The notes beneath the pieces were generated by a model. That model saw only the letters and a list, made by a program, of their open reading frames with translations. It did not search any database and had not been told where the DNA came from. From Crossiella cryophila (GTDB taxonomy: Bacteria; Actinomycetota; Actinomycetes; Mycobacteriales; Pseudonocardiaceae), in NCBI RefSeq assembly GCF_014204915.1, contig NZ_JACHMH010000001.1, forward strand, positions 2,997,001 to 3,061,000: a DNA stretch of 64,000 bases, given 5' to 3'. A program made the position numbers and the translations under genes. Below, in pieces: positions 9,259 to 17,553 of this stretch (position 1 is its first letter; each line of letters opens with the position of its first letter).

Positions 9259-10053
9259 TTGTCCAGGTGGGGAAACAAACCGCTGACGAATGTCCGGGAT
9301 AATGTGTACGGGCGTTCGGCGCCGGAGTTCTGGGAACAGAGCAGTGTCAGCTACCGGGACAAGGTGACCTCGACCGCCCGGCTCTTCTCCTGTGGCGGGC
9401 TGCGGTACTGGGAACTGCTGGGGGCTTCCAGGGCGGAGATCCGGCTCATCCAGCCGCTGGCCTATCACTACCTCGCGCTGTGCGCCCAGGCCCGCCGCCT
9501 GGAAACCGCGGACGGCTCCTGGAAGAAGGAGATCGAGACCTTCTTCAAGAGCTACGGGGTCTATGACACCGATGTGCAGAAGGGCCTCTACGACCTCGAG
9601 CACGCGCACACGCTGACCGCCTCGCTGCGGGCCGGCCTGGTCGAGCCGACCGAGTCCCTGCTGACCGAGCTGGCCCGGCTGCGCGCCGGTGAGCTGCTGG
9701 CCCTGGTCAAGGTCATCAGCACCCTGTGCGGCAGGCCGCTGTCCACCTTCGCCCTCGGCGCCTACGAGGCCGCGGTGCGGCTGGCCCAGCTCGACGGCGA
9801 CCTCGCCGACTACGCCAAGGACGTGGCGGCGGGCCGGTACAACCACTACCACGCGCTGCTGGCCATCGCGGGCGCCCAGCAGGTCGGGGCCAGGGTGCGT
9901 GAGCAGCGCCAGGATCTGCTCACCGAGGCGGAGAACCGGTTGCGCGGCGGGCGGATCCGCCTGCGCGGGCACCGCGAGCTGCGTACCTGGCTGGCCCGCA
10001 GGCAGGAACTGCCCGCGCTGCCGCAGCCGATCATCGCGGTCGTCCCCGCCTGA
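9259..10053 (+). CDS. Isoprenoid-fold paralog 4 of 6 (shortest, first motif lost)
   Basis: At 264 residues this is the shortest member. It keeps SSVSY (28-32), RYWELLGASRAEIRLIQPLAYHYLAL and the second-motif helix LDGDLADYAKDVAAGRYN (178-195, with D179, D181, D184 and D188). The first motif is replaced by CAQARRLE, without an acidic cluster. The C-terminal helical region shared by the others is also shortened, although the closing prolines remain. The TTG at 9259 is the only start consistent with the GAGGAGGAG ribosome-binding site a few bases upstream. A 132-base gap precedes it, so an internal promoter is possible. Confidence 0.66.
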   Translation: MSRWGNKPLTNVRDNVYGRSAPEFWEQSSVSYRDKVTSTARLFSCGGLRYWELLGASRAEIRLIQPLAYHYLALCAQARRLETADGSWKKEIETFFKSYGVYDTDVQKGLYDLEHAHTLTASLRAGLVEPTESLLTELARLRAGELLALVKVISTLCGRPLSTFALGAYEAAVRLAQLDGDLADYAKDVAAGRYNHYHALLAIAGAQQVGARVREQRQDLLTEAENRLRGGRIRLRGHRELRTWLARRQELPALPQPIIAVVPA

Positions 10054-10115
10054 CCCCGTTGTCGGGGCAAGCGTTTACCTACCTATCGACCCACGACTGA
10101 CCTGGGGTATTCGTC

Positions 10116-11003
10116 ATGGTGCAATCGACAGCCACCGCTGAGGAGTTGCGCGAGCGCATCCTCGGCCCCGACGGTCCCGAGACGTGGACCTCGAGCCGGG
10201 TCTCCTACCTGGAATCGCTCAAGGCCAGCCGGGTGATGTTCCTCGAGGGCTACGACTCGATGCTGCGCATGATCGGCGTCAACGAGGACACCGCCAAGGT
10301 GTTCGAGCCACTGGTGATCCACTTCCTGGCCCTGGTCTACCAGGCCGACCTCGCCTACGAGGAGGCGCAGCTCAACGGCGACTTCGAGGTCGATCTGAGC
10401 TGGCGGCGGGACATGGAGGAGCTGCTGGAGAGCTATGGCCTGCTCGATGAGCGGGGCCGGGAACGCCTTGACGACCTGCAGCGCTACTTCGAGCTGGAGG
10501 GCCAGCTGCTGCTGGGCGAGGTCGAGGTCACCGAGGAGTCGGTCTACGAGGTGCTCTCCATCCGCTCCTCCGACATCGCGCTGGTCACCCCGCTGATGCT
10601 CAACCTGCTCGGCACCGATCCCCGGGTGGTCGAGGAGATGGTCCAGGTCTGCAAGCCGCTGTACATGCTGTGGGAGATCGCCGACGACGTGCCCTCCTAC
10701 GCCAAGGACATCGCCGCGGGCAGCTACAGCACGATCCGGATGTACGCGCGCATCTTCGGCGCCGAGCGGGGCCGGGTGAAGCTGGAGGAGTTCCGCTCCC
10801 GGCTGGTCGAGCGGGCCTGTGTGGAGATCGATCGGATCAGCGTGACCACGATGCTGATGGTGCTCGCCTCCGCGGTCCCGGACTGGCTGCTGCCGGTGCT
10901 GCGCAGGCTGCCGCGCCCGGTGCTGGCGCGGATCCTCAAGACCGTGGCCCGCCAGGACAAGCAGGGCAGGCCGGAACTGCCGGTTCTCATTGACGAGAAA
11001 TGA
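10116..11003 (+). CDS. Isoprenoid-fold paralog 5 of 6 (motifs retained)
   Basis: The 295-residue protein retains both acidic motifs: QADLAYEEAQ (D78, E82, E83) and ADDVPSYAKD (D190, D191, S194, D198), 112 residues apart. Family blocks SRVSYLESLKAS, KVFEPLVIHFLALVYQ, LQRYFELEGQLLLGEVEVT and SIRSSD are all present. This is one of three copies that could still coordinate magnesium and a prenyl diphosphate if the fold assignment is right. The ATG at 10116 is 62 bases after paralog 4, with only a weak purine stretch (CTGGGG) upstream. Confidence 0.71.
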   Translation: MVQSTATAEELRERILGPDGPETWTSSRVSYLESLKASRVMFLEGYDSMLRMIGVNEDTAKVFEPLVIHFLALVYQADLAYEEAQLNGDFEVDLSWRRDMEELLESYGLLDERGRERLDDLQRYFELEGQLLLGEVEVTEESVYEVLSIRSSDIALVTPLMLNLLGTDPRVVEEMVQVCKPLYMLWEIADDVPSYAKDIAAGSYSTIRMYARIFGAERGRVKLEEFRSRLVERACVEIDRISVTTMLMVLASAVPDWLLPVLRRLPRPVLARILKTVARQDKQGRPELPVLIDEK

Positions 11004-11136
11004 CATTTCGCTGTAATTCGATGTTTCCGCAAGCACTTCTGCTGGCATTTATGTGAATTCGCCGACGTGGCCGAGGTGAGATTTTCGAATTCTATCCTGG
11101 ATTCGCATTGGAAGGCGAACTCGGGAGGAATCGGAC

Positions 11137-11997
11137 ATGTCGGATTACTGGCAGGAACATCACATCAGCTACCAGATGAACGCGCGGGCGCACAGGTTCC
11201 TGGACTACCTCAACGGCTTCAACCTCAGGTTCGGCCACTACACCGCCGCCGAGGCGGCCAGGGTGCGGCCGTTGATGGTCCAGTACTACGGCCTGATGTA
11301 CAAGGGTGACTTCTTGTACGAACAGGCCCAGCGGATGGGCAGCTCGACCATCACCGACCACTCGTGGAAGCACGAGATGATCGAGCTGATCAAGGGTTAT
11401 GACGCCTGGGACGGCGGAGTGGCGCACGTGGTGGACGAGCTGGAGCGGTACTACGTCCTGGAAGGCCGGATCATGCTCGGCGAGGTCGAGCTGACCCAGG
11501 AGGTCTTCGCCGAGGTCTGCGACATCCGGTCGCTGGTGGTCAACGGGTTGACCAGGGTGCTCAACAACATCAAGGGCGTGCCGACCGACGACGGGCTGTT
11601 CCACGTGCTGCGCCCGCTGGCCGCCTTCCTGGACATGATCGACGACTTCGAGTCCTATGCCGAGGACGTGGCCGAGGACTGCTTCAGCTCGCTGCGGTTG
11701 CTGGTCCGGATGCACGGGGTGGACCAGGCCAGGGTCAAGGCCCGGGAATACCTGTCGGGGCAGCTGGCCGAGGCCGTGGCGCGGATCCGCCGGGCGCCCC
11801 GGCACACCGTGCTCGGCGTCTACCAGGTGCTGCTGCTGGACAAGGAGAACGTGGCGCCGGTGCGCGCGGTTCTGCGGGCACTGCCGACCAGGGTGCTGGC
11901 CGCGCTGGCGGAGAAGCTGGTGCGCCTGTACTTCGCCATGCCCGCCGAGATCCCGGCCCCGGTGGCCGAGCGGACCCCGGTCCCGGCCCTGGCGTGA
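11137..11997 (+). CDS. Isoprenoid-fold paralog 6 of 6 (motifs retained)
   Basis: The 286-residue protein has KGDFLYEQAQ (D58, E62) and MIDDFESYAED (D169, D170, S173, E176, D177), 111 residues apart. It shares HHISY (8-12), the DELERYYVLEGRIMLGEVELT block and a C-terminal arm ending in P-A-P-V-A-E-R. Its N-terminus is about 20 residues shorter than those of paralogs 1, 2 and 5. The ATG at 11137 has GGGAGGA at a good distance. The preceding 133 bases are noticeably richer in A and T than the surroundings and could hold a separate promoter. It is the last member of the cassette; a NYN-domain gene follows. Confidence 0.71.
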   Translation: MSDYWQEHHISYQMNARAHRFLDYLNGFNLRFGHYTAAEAARVRPLMVQYYGLMYKGDFLYEQAQRMGSSTITDHSWKHEMIELIKGYDAWDGGVAHVVDELERYYVLEGRIMLGEVELTQEVFAEVCDIRSLVVNGLTRVLNNIKGVPTDDGLFHVLRPLAAFLDMIDDFESYAEDVAEDCFSSLRLLVRMHGVDQARVKAREYLSGQLAEAVARIRRAPRHTVLGVYQVLLLDKENVAPVRAVLRALPTRVLAALAEKLVRLYFAMPAEIPAPVAERTPVPALA

Positions 11998-12075
11998 TCA
12001 GCTTGTTGTGCAAGCGTCGCCGAGCGTGACGGTGGCTGCGCGCCAGGGGCGCTGACGACGGCTAACCTTATCCGG

Positions 12076-13449
12076 GTGTTCCCGTTGCCCGCGCAGACCA
12101 GCCACGACCGGCCGGAACCCGATCCGGGTCCGTCCGCTGTGGACGGTGCGCCGCCGCCGGAGCCCGAGGTGGAGTTCGACGCTCTGCCCGAGGCCGTCCG
12201 CGCGCGACTCGCCGAGTTGTCCGCCGAGGCGCTGGGCACCATGCCCCAGCTCGACATCCCGCAGCCACTGCGGCCGGTGGCCCGGTTCGCCCCGGCCAAG
12301 CGGGCGAAGCTGGGCACCGGTCCGCTGCTGGCCGCGCTGCGGGATTCGGCGGTCTTCCGCAACGCGGTGGTGCAGTGGTGCCGGGAGCACCGGCCCAGCA
12401 CCCTGGAGCTGGCCCCCGGTGATCCGGTGGCCACCGCGGCCGCGGCCGTGCTGCTGGCCGATCCGGCCGCGCCACTGCACGTGGAGCTGGTCGCCCGGCG
12501 CTCGGTGGACGCCCAGCTGCGCTCCGAACGCGACGCCGGCGTGTCCCGGATCGAGCGCCTGGAGGCCGAACTGGCCAGGATGCGCGCCGAACTGGACGAG
12601 GCCAGGGGCGCGGCCGAGCGGGTCCGGCAGGAGGGCGAGGCCGAACTGGACCGGCTGCGCAAACGCCTCCGCGAGCAGGGCGTGAAACTGCGTCAGGCCA
12701 AGGACGAGGCCGAGGCGGCCAGGACCGCGCTGACCAAGGGACACGGCGAGACCGAGGCGGTGGTCGCCGCGATCACCGCCGAACGGGACAAGGAACGCGA
12801 ACGCGCCGACACCGAGCGGGTCAAGGCCGGTCGCGCGCTGGCCGAGGCCGAGGTGGCCAGGCAGTCCGCCAGGGAGGCCCGCCAGGCCGACGAGGTCCGG
12901 CTCGGCCTGCTGGTGGACACCCTGGCCGGCGCGGTCACCGGCCTGCGCCGGGAACTCGCCCTCGGCGGCAGTGGGCCGCGGCCGGCCGACACCGTGCGCG
13001 GGGCCACCCCGGCCACCGGCGCGGTCGGCCGGGTGGAGGATCCGGCCGCACTGGACCGGCTGCTGGCGCTGCCCACCGTGCACCTGGTGGTGGACGGCTA
13101 CAACGTCACCAAGACCGGCTACCCCGAGCTGACCCTCTCCGAGCAGCGGGACCGGCTGGTGCACCAGCTCGCGGTGCTGGCCGCGCGCACCGGGGCCGAG
13201 GTCACGCTGGTCTTCGACGGCGCCGGCGTGGTCGCGGTGCCCACCTCGGCGCCGCGCGGGGTGCGGGTGCTCTTCAGCGATCCCGGCGTGCTCGCCGACG
13301 ACGTGATCAGGGCCCTGGTCACCGCCGAGCCGGAGGGTCGCCCGGTGGTCGTGGTGACCTCCGACCGCGCGGTGGCCGATTCCATCCGCCGCCGGGGCGC
13401 GCACCCGGTGCCCTCGGCGGTGTTGCTGGCCAGGTTGGGCCGGGTGTGA
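12076..13449 (+). CDS. NYN (YacP/PIN-like) domain protein with coiled coil
   Basis: The 457-residue protein has an N-terminal helical part, a long charged coiled coil (about residues 140-280, rich in E, A and R, beginning near RSERDAGVSRIERLEAEL) and a C-terminal NYN domain (about 335-457). The NYN domain shows VHLVVDGYNVTK, EVTLVFDGAG and DVIRALV...VVVTSDRAVAD, which supply the Asp residues of PIN-like RNases (D344-type in VDGYN, D in FDGAG, D in TSDRA). These domains cut structured RNA and actinobacterial members are often called RNA-binding. The GTG at 12076 follows the cassette by 78 bases. It belongs to the conserved backbone rather than the cassette (inference). Confidence 0.85.
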   Translation: MFPLPAQTSHDRPEPDPGPSAVDGAPPPEPEVEFDALPEAVRARLAELSAEALGTMPQLDIPQPLRPVARFAPAKRAKLGTGPLLAALRDSAVFRNAVVQWCREHRPSTLELAPGDPVATAAAAVLLADPAAPLHVELVARRSVDAQLRSERDAGVSRIERLEAELARMRAELDEARGAAERVRQEGEAELDRLRKRLREQGVKLRQAKDEAEAARTALTKGHGETEAVVAAITAERDKERERADTERVKAGRALAEAEVARQSAREARQADEVRLGLLVDTLAGAVTGLRRELALGGSGPRPADTVRGATPATGAVGRVEDPAALDRLLALPTVHLVVDGYNVTKTGYPELTLSEQRDRLVHQLAVLAARTGAEVTLVFDGAGVVAVPTSAPRGVRVLFSDPGVLADDVIRALVTAEPEGRPVVVVTSDRAVADSIRRRGAHPVPSAVLLARLGRV

Positions 13450-13779
13450 GCGCGCACATACGCGGTTGGCGTGTGGCGCTCGTCACTTTTCTCGGGTGAA
13501 CCGGGTTGCAACCAGGAACGGACCGTGTCGGTGGGTATTGACAGTTGATCTCTAGGGAACGGCAACACCGCAGGTCGCGCTGAATATGGTGAGTGATTAC
13601 ACAGCGCTGTTGTGTCGCTGGGTAACTAGTCCGATCGGGCGGCCGGGTCACGGCCGAACATCGGCCGCCCCGCGGCGGTGGACTGGGGGCCTCACTACTC
13701 GTAACCTGTCCGAGATCTCGCGGCGGACCGTCGTCCAACCGAGGGCGACACCGCGAGACACCGCCGAATCGGCTTGTCG

Positions 13780-13897
13780 GGGGCCGAACCGGGGACCCAG
13801 GCAGTTGGGGTGAATCGGGCGGGCCTGTACCTGGGCGCCGCGCGTAGGGCGACTTCGGGCCCGAACCCGTCAGCTAACCCGGTAAGCGGTAGCGAGC
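13780..13897 (+). promoter_or_regulatory. c-di-AMP riboswitch (ydaO-yuaA type)
   Basis: The leader of the NlpC/P60 gene contains the characteristic conserved blocks of the ydaO aptamer in order: GGCCGAACCGGGGACCC, GTTGGGGTGAATC, GTAGGGCGACTT and CCCGAACCCGTCAGCTAACC followed by GGTAAGCGG. In actinobacteria this riboswitch commonly controls peptidoglycan hydrolases (NlpC/P60, Rpf), and c-di-AMP binding usually turns expression off. The aptamer ends about 20 bases before the GTG start. The 330 bases between it and the NYN gene stop (13450-13779) hold no gene; I saw a TTGACA at 13538 but no convincing -10 partner. Confidence 0.88.
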
Positions 13898-13917
13898 ACG
13901 AAGGAGTAGTACGCCAC

Positions 13918-14958
13918 GTGGCGTCGCATCGACTCAAGCGCACGATGCGCGGGGCCCTCGCGGCCTCCGCAGTTGTGGTCGCCGTCGGCCTCGCGCCGAC
14001 GACCCCCGCGCTGGCCGACCCGGAACTGCCCGCCAACGCCTCCGAGGCGATGAAGCAGCTCCAGGAAATGTCCAAGGAAACCGAGAAGATCGCGGAATCC
14101 CTGCACGAGGCCAAGGACGACCTCAACAAGAAGAACGCCGACCTGGAGAAGGCCAACAAGGAGGCCGAGGAAGCCAGCAAGCTCGGCGCCCTGGCCCGCG
14201 AGCAGGAACGGCAGCTCCGCGGGGACGTCGACAAGATGGCCTCCGCCGACTTCGAGGGCGCGCGGCTGAACCAGCTCAGCGCGCTGCTGATGTCGCGTTC
14301 GCCGAATGAGTTCCTGGACAAGATGGCGTTGCTGGACATGCTCGCTGGCGACAACAAGGACGCCATCGACAAGCTGCACGCCACCATCAAGCAGGCCGAG
14401 GACGCCGGCAAGCGCGCGGTGGACGCCAAGGACCGCGCGCAGAAGGCCACTGACGAGGCCAAGCGCATCACCACCGAGCTGGACAAGCGCCGGGCCGAGC
14501 TGGAGACCCGCCGGTCCAAGGTGAAGGCGCAGTACGACAAGCTCACCCAGGACGAGCGGAACAAGCTCAAGGGGCCCGAGGACAACTCGGTCATCAACAT
14601 CCCCGGCAACAGCGGGATCGCGGGCGCGGCGCTGGAGAAGGCGCTGAGCAAGCGTGGCTCGAAGTACGTCTACGGCGACGAGGGTCCCAACACCTTCGAC
14701 TGCTCCGGCCTGATCTACTGGGCCTACCGGCAGGTCGGCATGGAGCTGCCGCGATCCAGTTCGCAGCAGGCCCGGATCGGCACCGCGGTGCCGATCAGCG
14801 CCATCCAGCCGGGCGACCTGGTCGCCTACAAGGGCCACATCGGCATCTCGGTCGGCAACGGCAAGATGGTGCACGCGCCCACCACCGGCGACGTGGTCAA
14901 GATCGCCCCGCTGCAGAGCGGCATCGTCGCGGTCCGCCGGGTCGGGGTCGGCTCCTGA
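13918..14958 (+). CDS. ripC: Secreted NlpC/P60 peptidoglycan endopeptidase (RipC-type)
   Basis: The 346-residue exported hydrolase cuts peptide stems of peptidoglycan. A signal peptide spans about residues 1-35 (RLKRTMRGALAASAVVVAVG, cleavage after PALA). A long coiled coil (about 45-225) resembles FtsX-activated hydrolases, and the NlpC/P60 domain (about 235-346) has the catalytic Cys in FDCSGL, His in KGHIGIS and a third residue in VHAPTT. I chose the GTG at 13918 because GAAGGAG lies upstream and a basic signal peptide follows. The position next to PimB matches Rv2190c (RipC), which is activated by FtsEX. Control by the upstream c-di-AMP riboswitch links wall cleavage to turgor signalling. 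Confidence 0.9.
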   Translation: MASHRLKRTMRGALAASAVVVAVGLAPTTPALADPELPANASEAMKQLQEMSKETEKIAESLHEAKDDLNKKNADLEKANKEAEEASKLGALAREQERQLRGDVDKMASADFEGARLNQLSALLMSRSPNEFLDKMALLDMLAGDNKDAIDKLHATIKQAEDAGKRAVDAKDRAQKATDEAKRITTELDKRRAELETRRSKVKAQYDKLTQDERNKLKGPEDNSVINIPGNSGIAGAALEKALSKRGSKYVYGDEGPNTFDCSGLIYWAYRQVGMELPRSSSQQARIGTAVPISAIQPGDLVAYKGHIGISVGNGKMVHAPTTGDVVKIAPLQSGIVAVRRVGVGS

Positions 14959-14986
14959 GCCACTCGTCCAGGTAAGTCCGTTTTTT

Positions 14987-15023
14987 CCGCGGGGCCGTCA
15001 CCGATCGGGTGTCGGCCCCGCGG
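14987..15023 (+). terminator. Hairpin terminator after ripC
   Basis: Eleven-base complementary arms (CCGCGGGGCCG at 14987-14997 and its complement at 15013-15023) surround a 15-base loop, 29 bases after the ripC stop. The T-run (TTTTTT) lies before rather than after the stem on this strand, so it is a strong hairpin but not a classic intrinsic terminator. Confidence 0.55.
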
Positions 15024-15047
15024 CCTGTCCGGCCCTAGGATGCAGCT

Positions 15048-16406
15048 GTGTCCGGGGTTGGCCGGTACAGGAGCTGGCTGGTCGCCGCGGTGGCCGCCGT
15101 GCTGCTTGCTGGGCTCGCCGTGGTCGCCACCCCGCAGGCCCGCGATGTGGTCGACCCGCAGCCCCAGGTCACCACGCTGGACGCGGCGGGCCGCCCGGTC
15201 CCGCCGGAGGCCCCGGCCACCACCGCGGAGGCCCCGCGCGCCGCGGCCGTGTCCGAGCTGATGCGCCGCCGGGCCGAGGCGATCCTGCGCCGGGACGAGA
15301 CCACCTTCCTGGCCACCCTGGACCCCAACGCCGACTCGGCCTTCGCCACCGCGCAGCGCAACCTGTTCGTCAACCTGGCCGGCGTGCCGCTGAGCAGCTG
15401 GCGCTACCACCTCGAACCGGCCGAGGCCCTCGGCACTTCCGGGCTCACCTCCTACGCCCCCGACGCCGAGGAGCTGTTCGCGCCCAGGGTGGAGCTGAGC
15501 TACGCCCTGGGCGGCGGCGACGCGGTGGCCACCACCCGGCCGATGGGCTACCTGTTCGCCCGCTACGGCGACAGCTGGTACCTGACCTCCGACTCCGCGC
15601 TGGAGGCCCAGGGCAGGCGCACCTGGCGCGGCCCGTGGGACTTCGGCCCCTGCCTGGTGCTGACCACCAACTCCGGCATCGTGCTGGGCCACCGGGCCAA
15701 CCAGGCACTGGCCCAGCGGGTGGCCAAGGAGCTGGACGCGGCGGTGCGCGCGGTCAGCGAGGTGTGGGGCCGGGAGTGGTCGCAGCGGGTGGTCGTGGTG
15801 CTGCCGGAGACCACCAGGGAACTGCAGGCCATGGTCGGCTCGGAGTTCGCGGTGGACTCCATCGCCGCGGTCGCCCTGGCCGACCGGGTGGACCACGAGC
15901 AGCAGCTGGTCGAGGGCGCCCGGATCGTGTTCAACCCCAAGACCGCCACCCGCCTCTCGGCCAGCGCGCTGCGGGTGGTGCTGCGGCACGAGATCACCCA
16001 CGTGGCCGCCAGGGCCGCCACCGTGGACGGCGCGCCGATGTGGCTGCTGGAGGGCTTCGCCGACTACGTGGGCTACCGCGGGTCGGGCATCGCGCCCACC
16101 GAGGCCGCCCCCGACCTGACCCGCCGGGTCCGCGCCGAGAACGGCCAGCTGGACCTGCCAGCCGACGCCGACTTCCGCTCCGGCGGCCAGAAACTGGACG
16201 TGGCCTACCAGTCGTCCTGGTCGCTGACCACGCACATCGCCGAACGCCACGGCGAGGCCACGCTGGTGGAGCTGTACCGGCGGCTGGCCAGGGCCGGGCA
16301 GACCGACACCGCGGGCCAGGACCGGATGCTGCGCGAGGTGCTGGGCGTGGACCGGGCCAGACTCGTCGCGGGCTGGCGGGAGTTCCTGCGCAAGACCTAC
16401 GGCTAA
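15048..16406 (+). CDS. Membrane-anchored HExxH metalloprotease-like protein
   Basis: The 452-residue protein has a single N-terminal membrane segment (about residues 10-28, WLVAAVAAVLLAGLAVVA), so the bulk is extracytoplasmic. Residues 314-318 read HEITH, and E335 in LLEGFADYVGY is 17 residues downstream, the gluzincin arrangement in which two His and one Glu bind zinc (compare peptidase MA-like families). A domain at about 65-190 looks like an NTF2-like fold (inference). It lies between RipC and PimB and reaches PimB with only 10 bases of spacing, suggesting co-transcription with envelope genes. The substrate is unknown. Confidence 0.72.
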   Translation: MSGVGRYRSWLVAAVAAVLLAGLAVVATPQARDVVDPQPQVTTLDAAGRPVPPEAPATTAEAPRAAAVSELMRRRAEAILRRDETTFLATLDPNADSAFATAQRNLFVNLAGVPLSSWRYHLEPAEALGTSGLTSYAPDAEELFAPRVELSYALGGGDAVATTRPMGYLFARYGDSWYLTSDSALEAQGRRTWRGPWDFGPCLVLTTNSGIVLGHRANQALAQRVAKELDAAVRAVSEVWGREWSQRVVVVLPETTRELQAMVGSEFAVDSIAAVALADRVDHEQQLVEGARIVFNPKTATRLSASALRVVLRHEITHVAARAATVDGAPMWLLEGFADYVGYRGSGIAPTEAAPDLTRRVRAENGQLDLPADADFRSGGQKLDVAYQSSWSLTTHIAERHGEATLVELYRRLARAGQTDTAGQDRMLREVLGVDRARLVAGWREFLRKTYG

Positions 16407-16416
16407 GGTTCGCCTC

Positions 16417-17553
16417 GTGCGCCGCACCCTGTTGGTCACGAACGACTTCCCGCCACGTCCCGGTGGCATCCAGGCGTACCTGCACTCACTGGCCACCGCG
16501 TTGCCGGCGGACCGGCTGGTGGTCTACGCACCCGGCTGGGACGGCCCGCCCGCCTCGGCCGCGGAGTTCGACGCCGCCCAGCCGTTCCCGGTGGTGCGGC
16601 ACGCCTCGCCGGTGCTGCTGCCCGAACCGGAGGTGGTGGCCAGGGCCGCGGACATCCTGCGGGCCGAGGGCTGCACCTCGGTGTGGTTCGGCGCGGCCGC
16701 CCCGCTGGGGCTGCTGGCCGCGCGGTTGCGCTCGGCCGGGGCGCGCCGGGTGGTGGCCTGCAGCCACGGGCACGAGGTCGGCTGGTCGATGTTCCCCGGC
16801 GCGCGCTGGGCACTGCGCCGGATCGGCGCCGCGGCCGACGTGGTCACCTGCGTGAGCCGCTACACCAGGGCCGCCATCGCCTCCGCCTTCGGCCCGCTGG
16901 CCGCCCTGGAACACCTGCCCGCCGGCGTGGACGCCACCTACTACCGGCCGGATTCCGTTGCCCGCCAGGAGATCCGCCGCAGGCACAACCTCGGCAGCGC
17001 GCCGGTGGTGCTGTGCCTGTCCCGGCTGGCCCCGCGCAAGGGCCAGGACACCCTGATCCACGCGCTGCCCCGGATCAGGGCCAGGGTGCCCGGCGCCAAA
17101 CTGCTGCTGGTCGGCGCCGGCCCGTACCGCAAACGCCTGCGTGCCCTCGCCCAACAGTCCACAGTGGACGAACACGTGATCTTCGCGGGCCACATCCCGC
17201 CCAGCGAGACCCCCGCCTACTACGCCGCGGCCGACGTCTTCGCCCTGCCCTGCCGCAACCGCGGCTTCGGCCTGGACGTGGAGGGCCTGGGCCTGGTGTT
17301 CCTGGAGGCCGCGGCCAGCGGTTTGCCGGTGGTGGCCGGTGATTCCGGCGGTGCGCCGGAGACGGTGCGGGACGGGGTGACCGGGCATGTGGTCAACCCG
17401 CGTTCGGTGCGCGCGGTGGCGGAGTCGGTGACCCGGTTGCTGCTGGACCCGGAGCTGGCGGCCGCGATGGGGCGGGCCGGGCGGGAGTGGATGCGGCGGG
17501 CCTGGCGCTGGGACGCGGCTGGGGCGCGGCTGGCGGGTTATCTGGACGGGTGA
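16417..17553 (+). CDS. pimB: Phosphatidylinositol monomannoside mannosyltransferase PimB
   Basis: The 378-residue GT-B, GT4-family glycosyltransferase should transfer the second mannose from GDP-mannose to PIM1, giving PIM2, on the cytoplasmic face of the membrane. Visible features are the N-terminal glycine-rich FPPRPGGIQ loop, SHGHEVGW, CLSRLAPRKGQDTLI at the start of the second Rossmann domain, and GLGLVFLEAAASGLPVVA (E-x7-E type nucleotide-binding motif). The start FVTNDFPP-like sequence and gene position match Rv2188c. The GTG start is 10 bases after the HExxH gene. Its 3' end overlaps the convergent AfsR-type gene by 16 bases. Confidence 0.9.
   Translation: MRRTLLVTNDFPPRPGGIQAYLHSLATALPADRLVVYAPGWDGPPASAAEFDAAQPFPVVRHASPVLLPEPEVVARAADILRAEGCTSVWFGAAAPLGLLAARLRSAGARRVVACSHGHEVGWSMFPGARWALRRIGAAADVVTCVSRYTRAAIASAFGPLAALEHLPAGVDATYYRPDSVARQEIRRRHNLGSAPVVLCLSRLAPRKGQDTLIHALPRIRARVPGAKLLLVGAGPYRKRLRALAQQSTVDEHVIFAGHIPPSETPAYYAAADVFALPCRNRGFGLDVEGLGLVFLEAAASGLPVVAGDSGGAPETVRDGVTGHVVNPRSVRAVAESVTRLLLDPELAAAMGRAGREWMRRAWRWDAAGARLAGYLDG

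Noticed and set aside
6360-11997. Terpene biosynthetic gene cluster of the usual kind
   Set aside because: No canonical DDxxD/NSE terpene synthase, P450, or other tailoring enzyme is adjacent; the six genes are only distantly similar to that fold.
14981-15023. Classic intrinsic terminator on the plus strand after ripC
   Set aside because: The T-run precedes the hairpin instead of following it, so it is listed only as a hairpin with moderate confidence.
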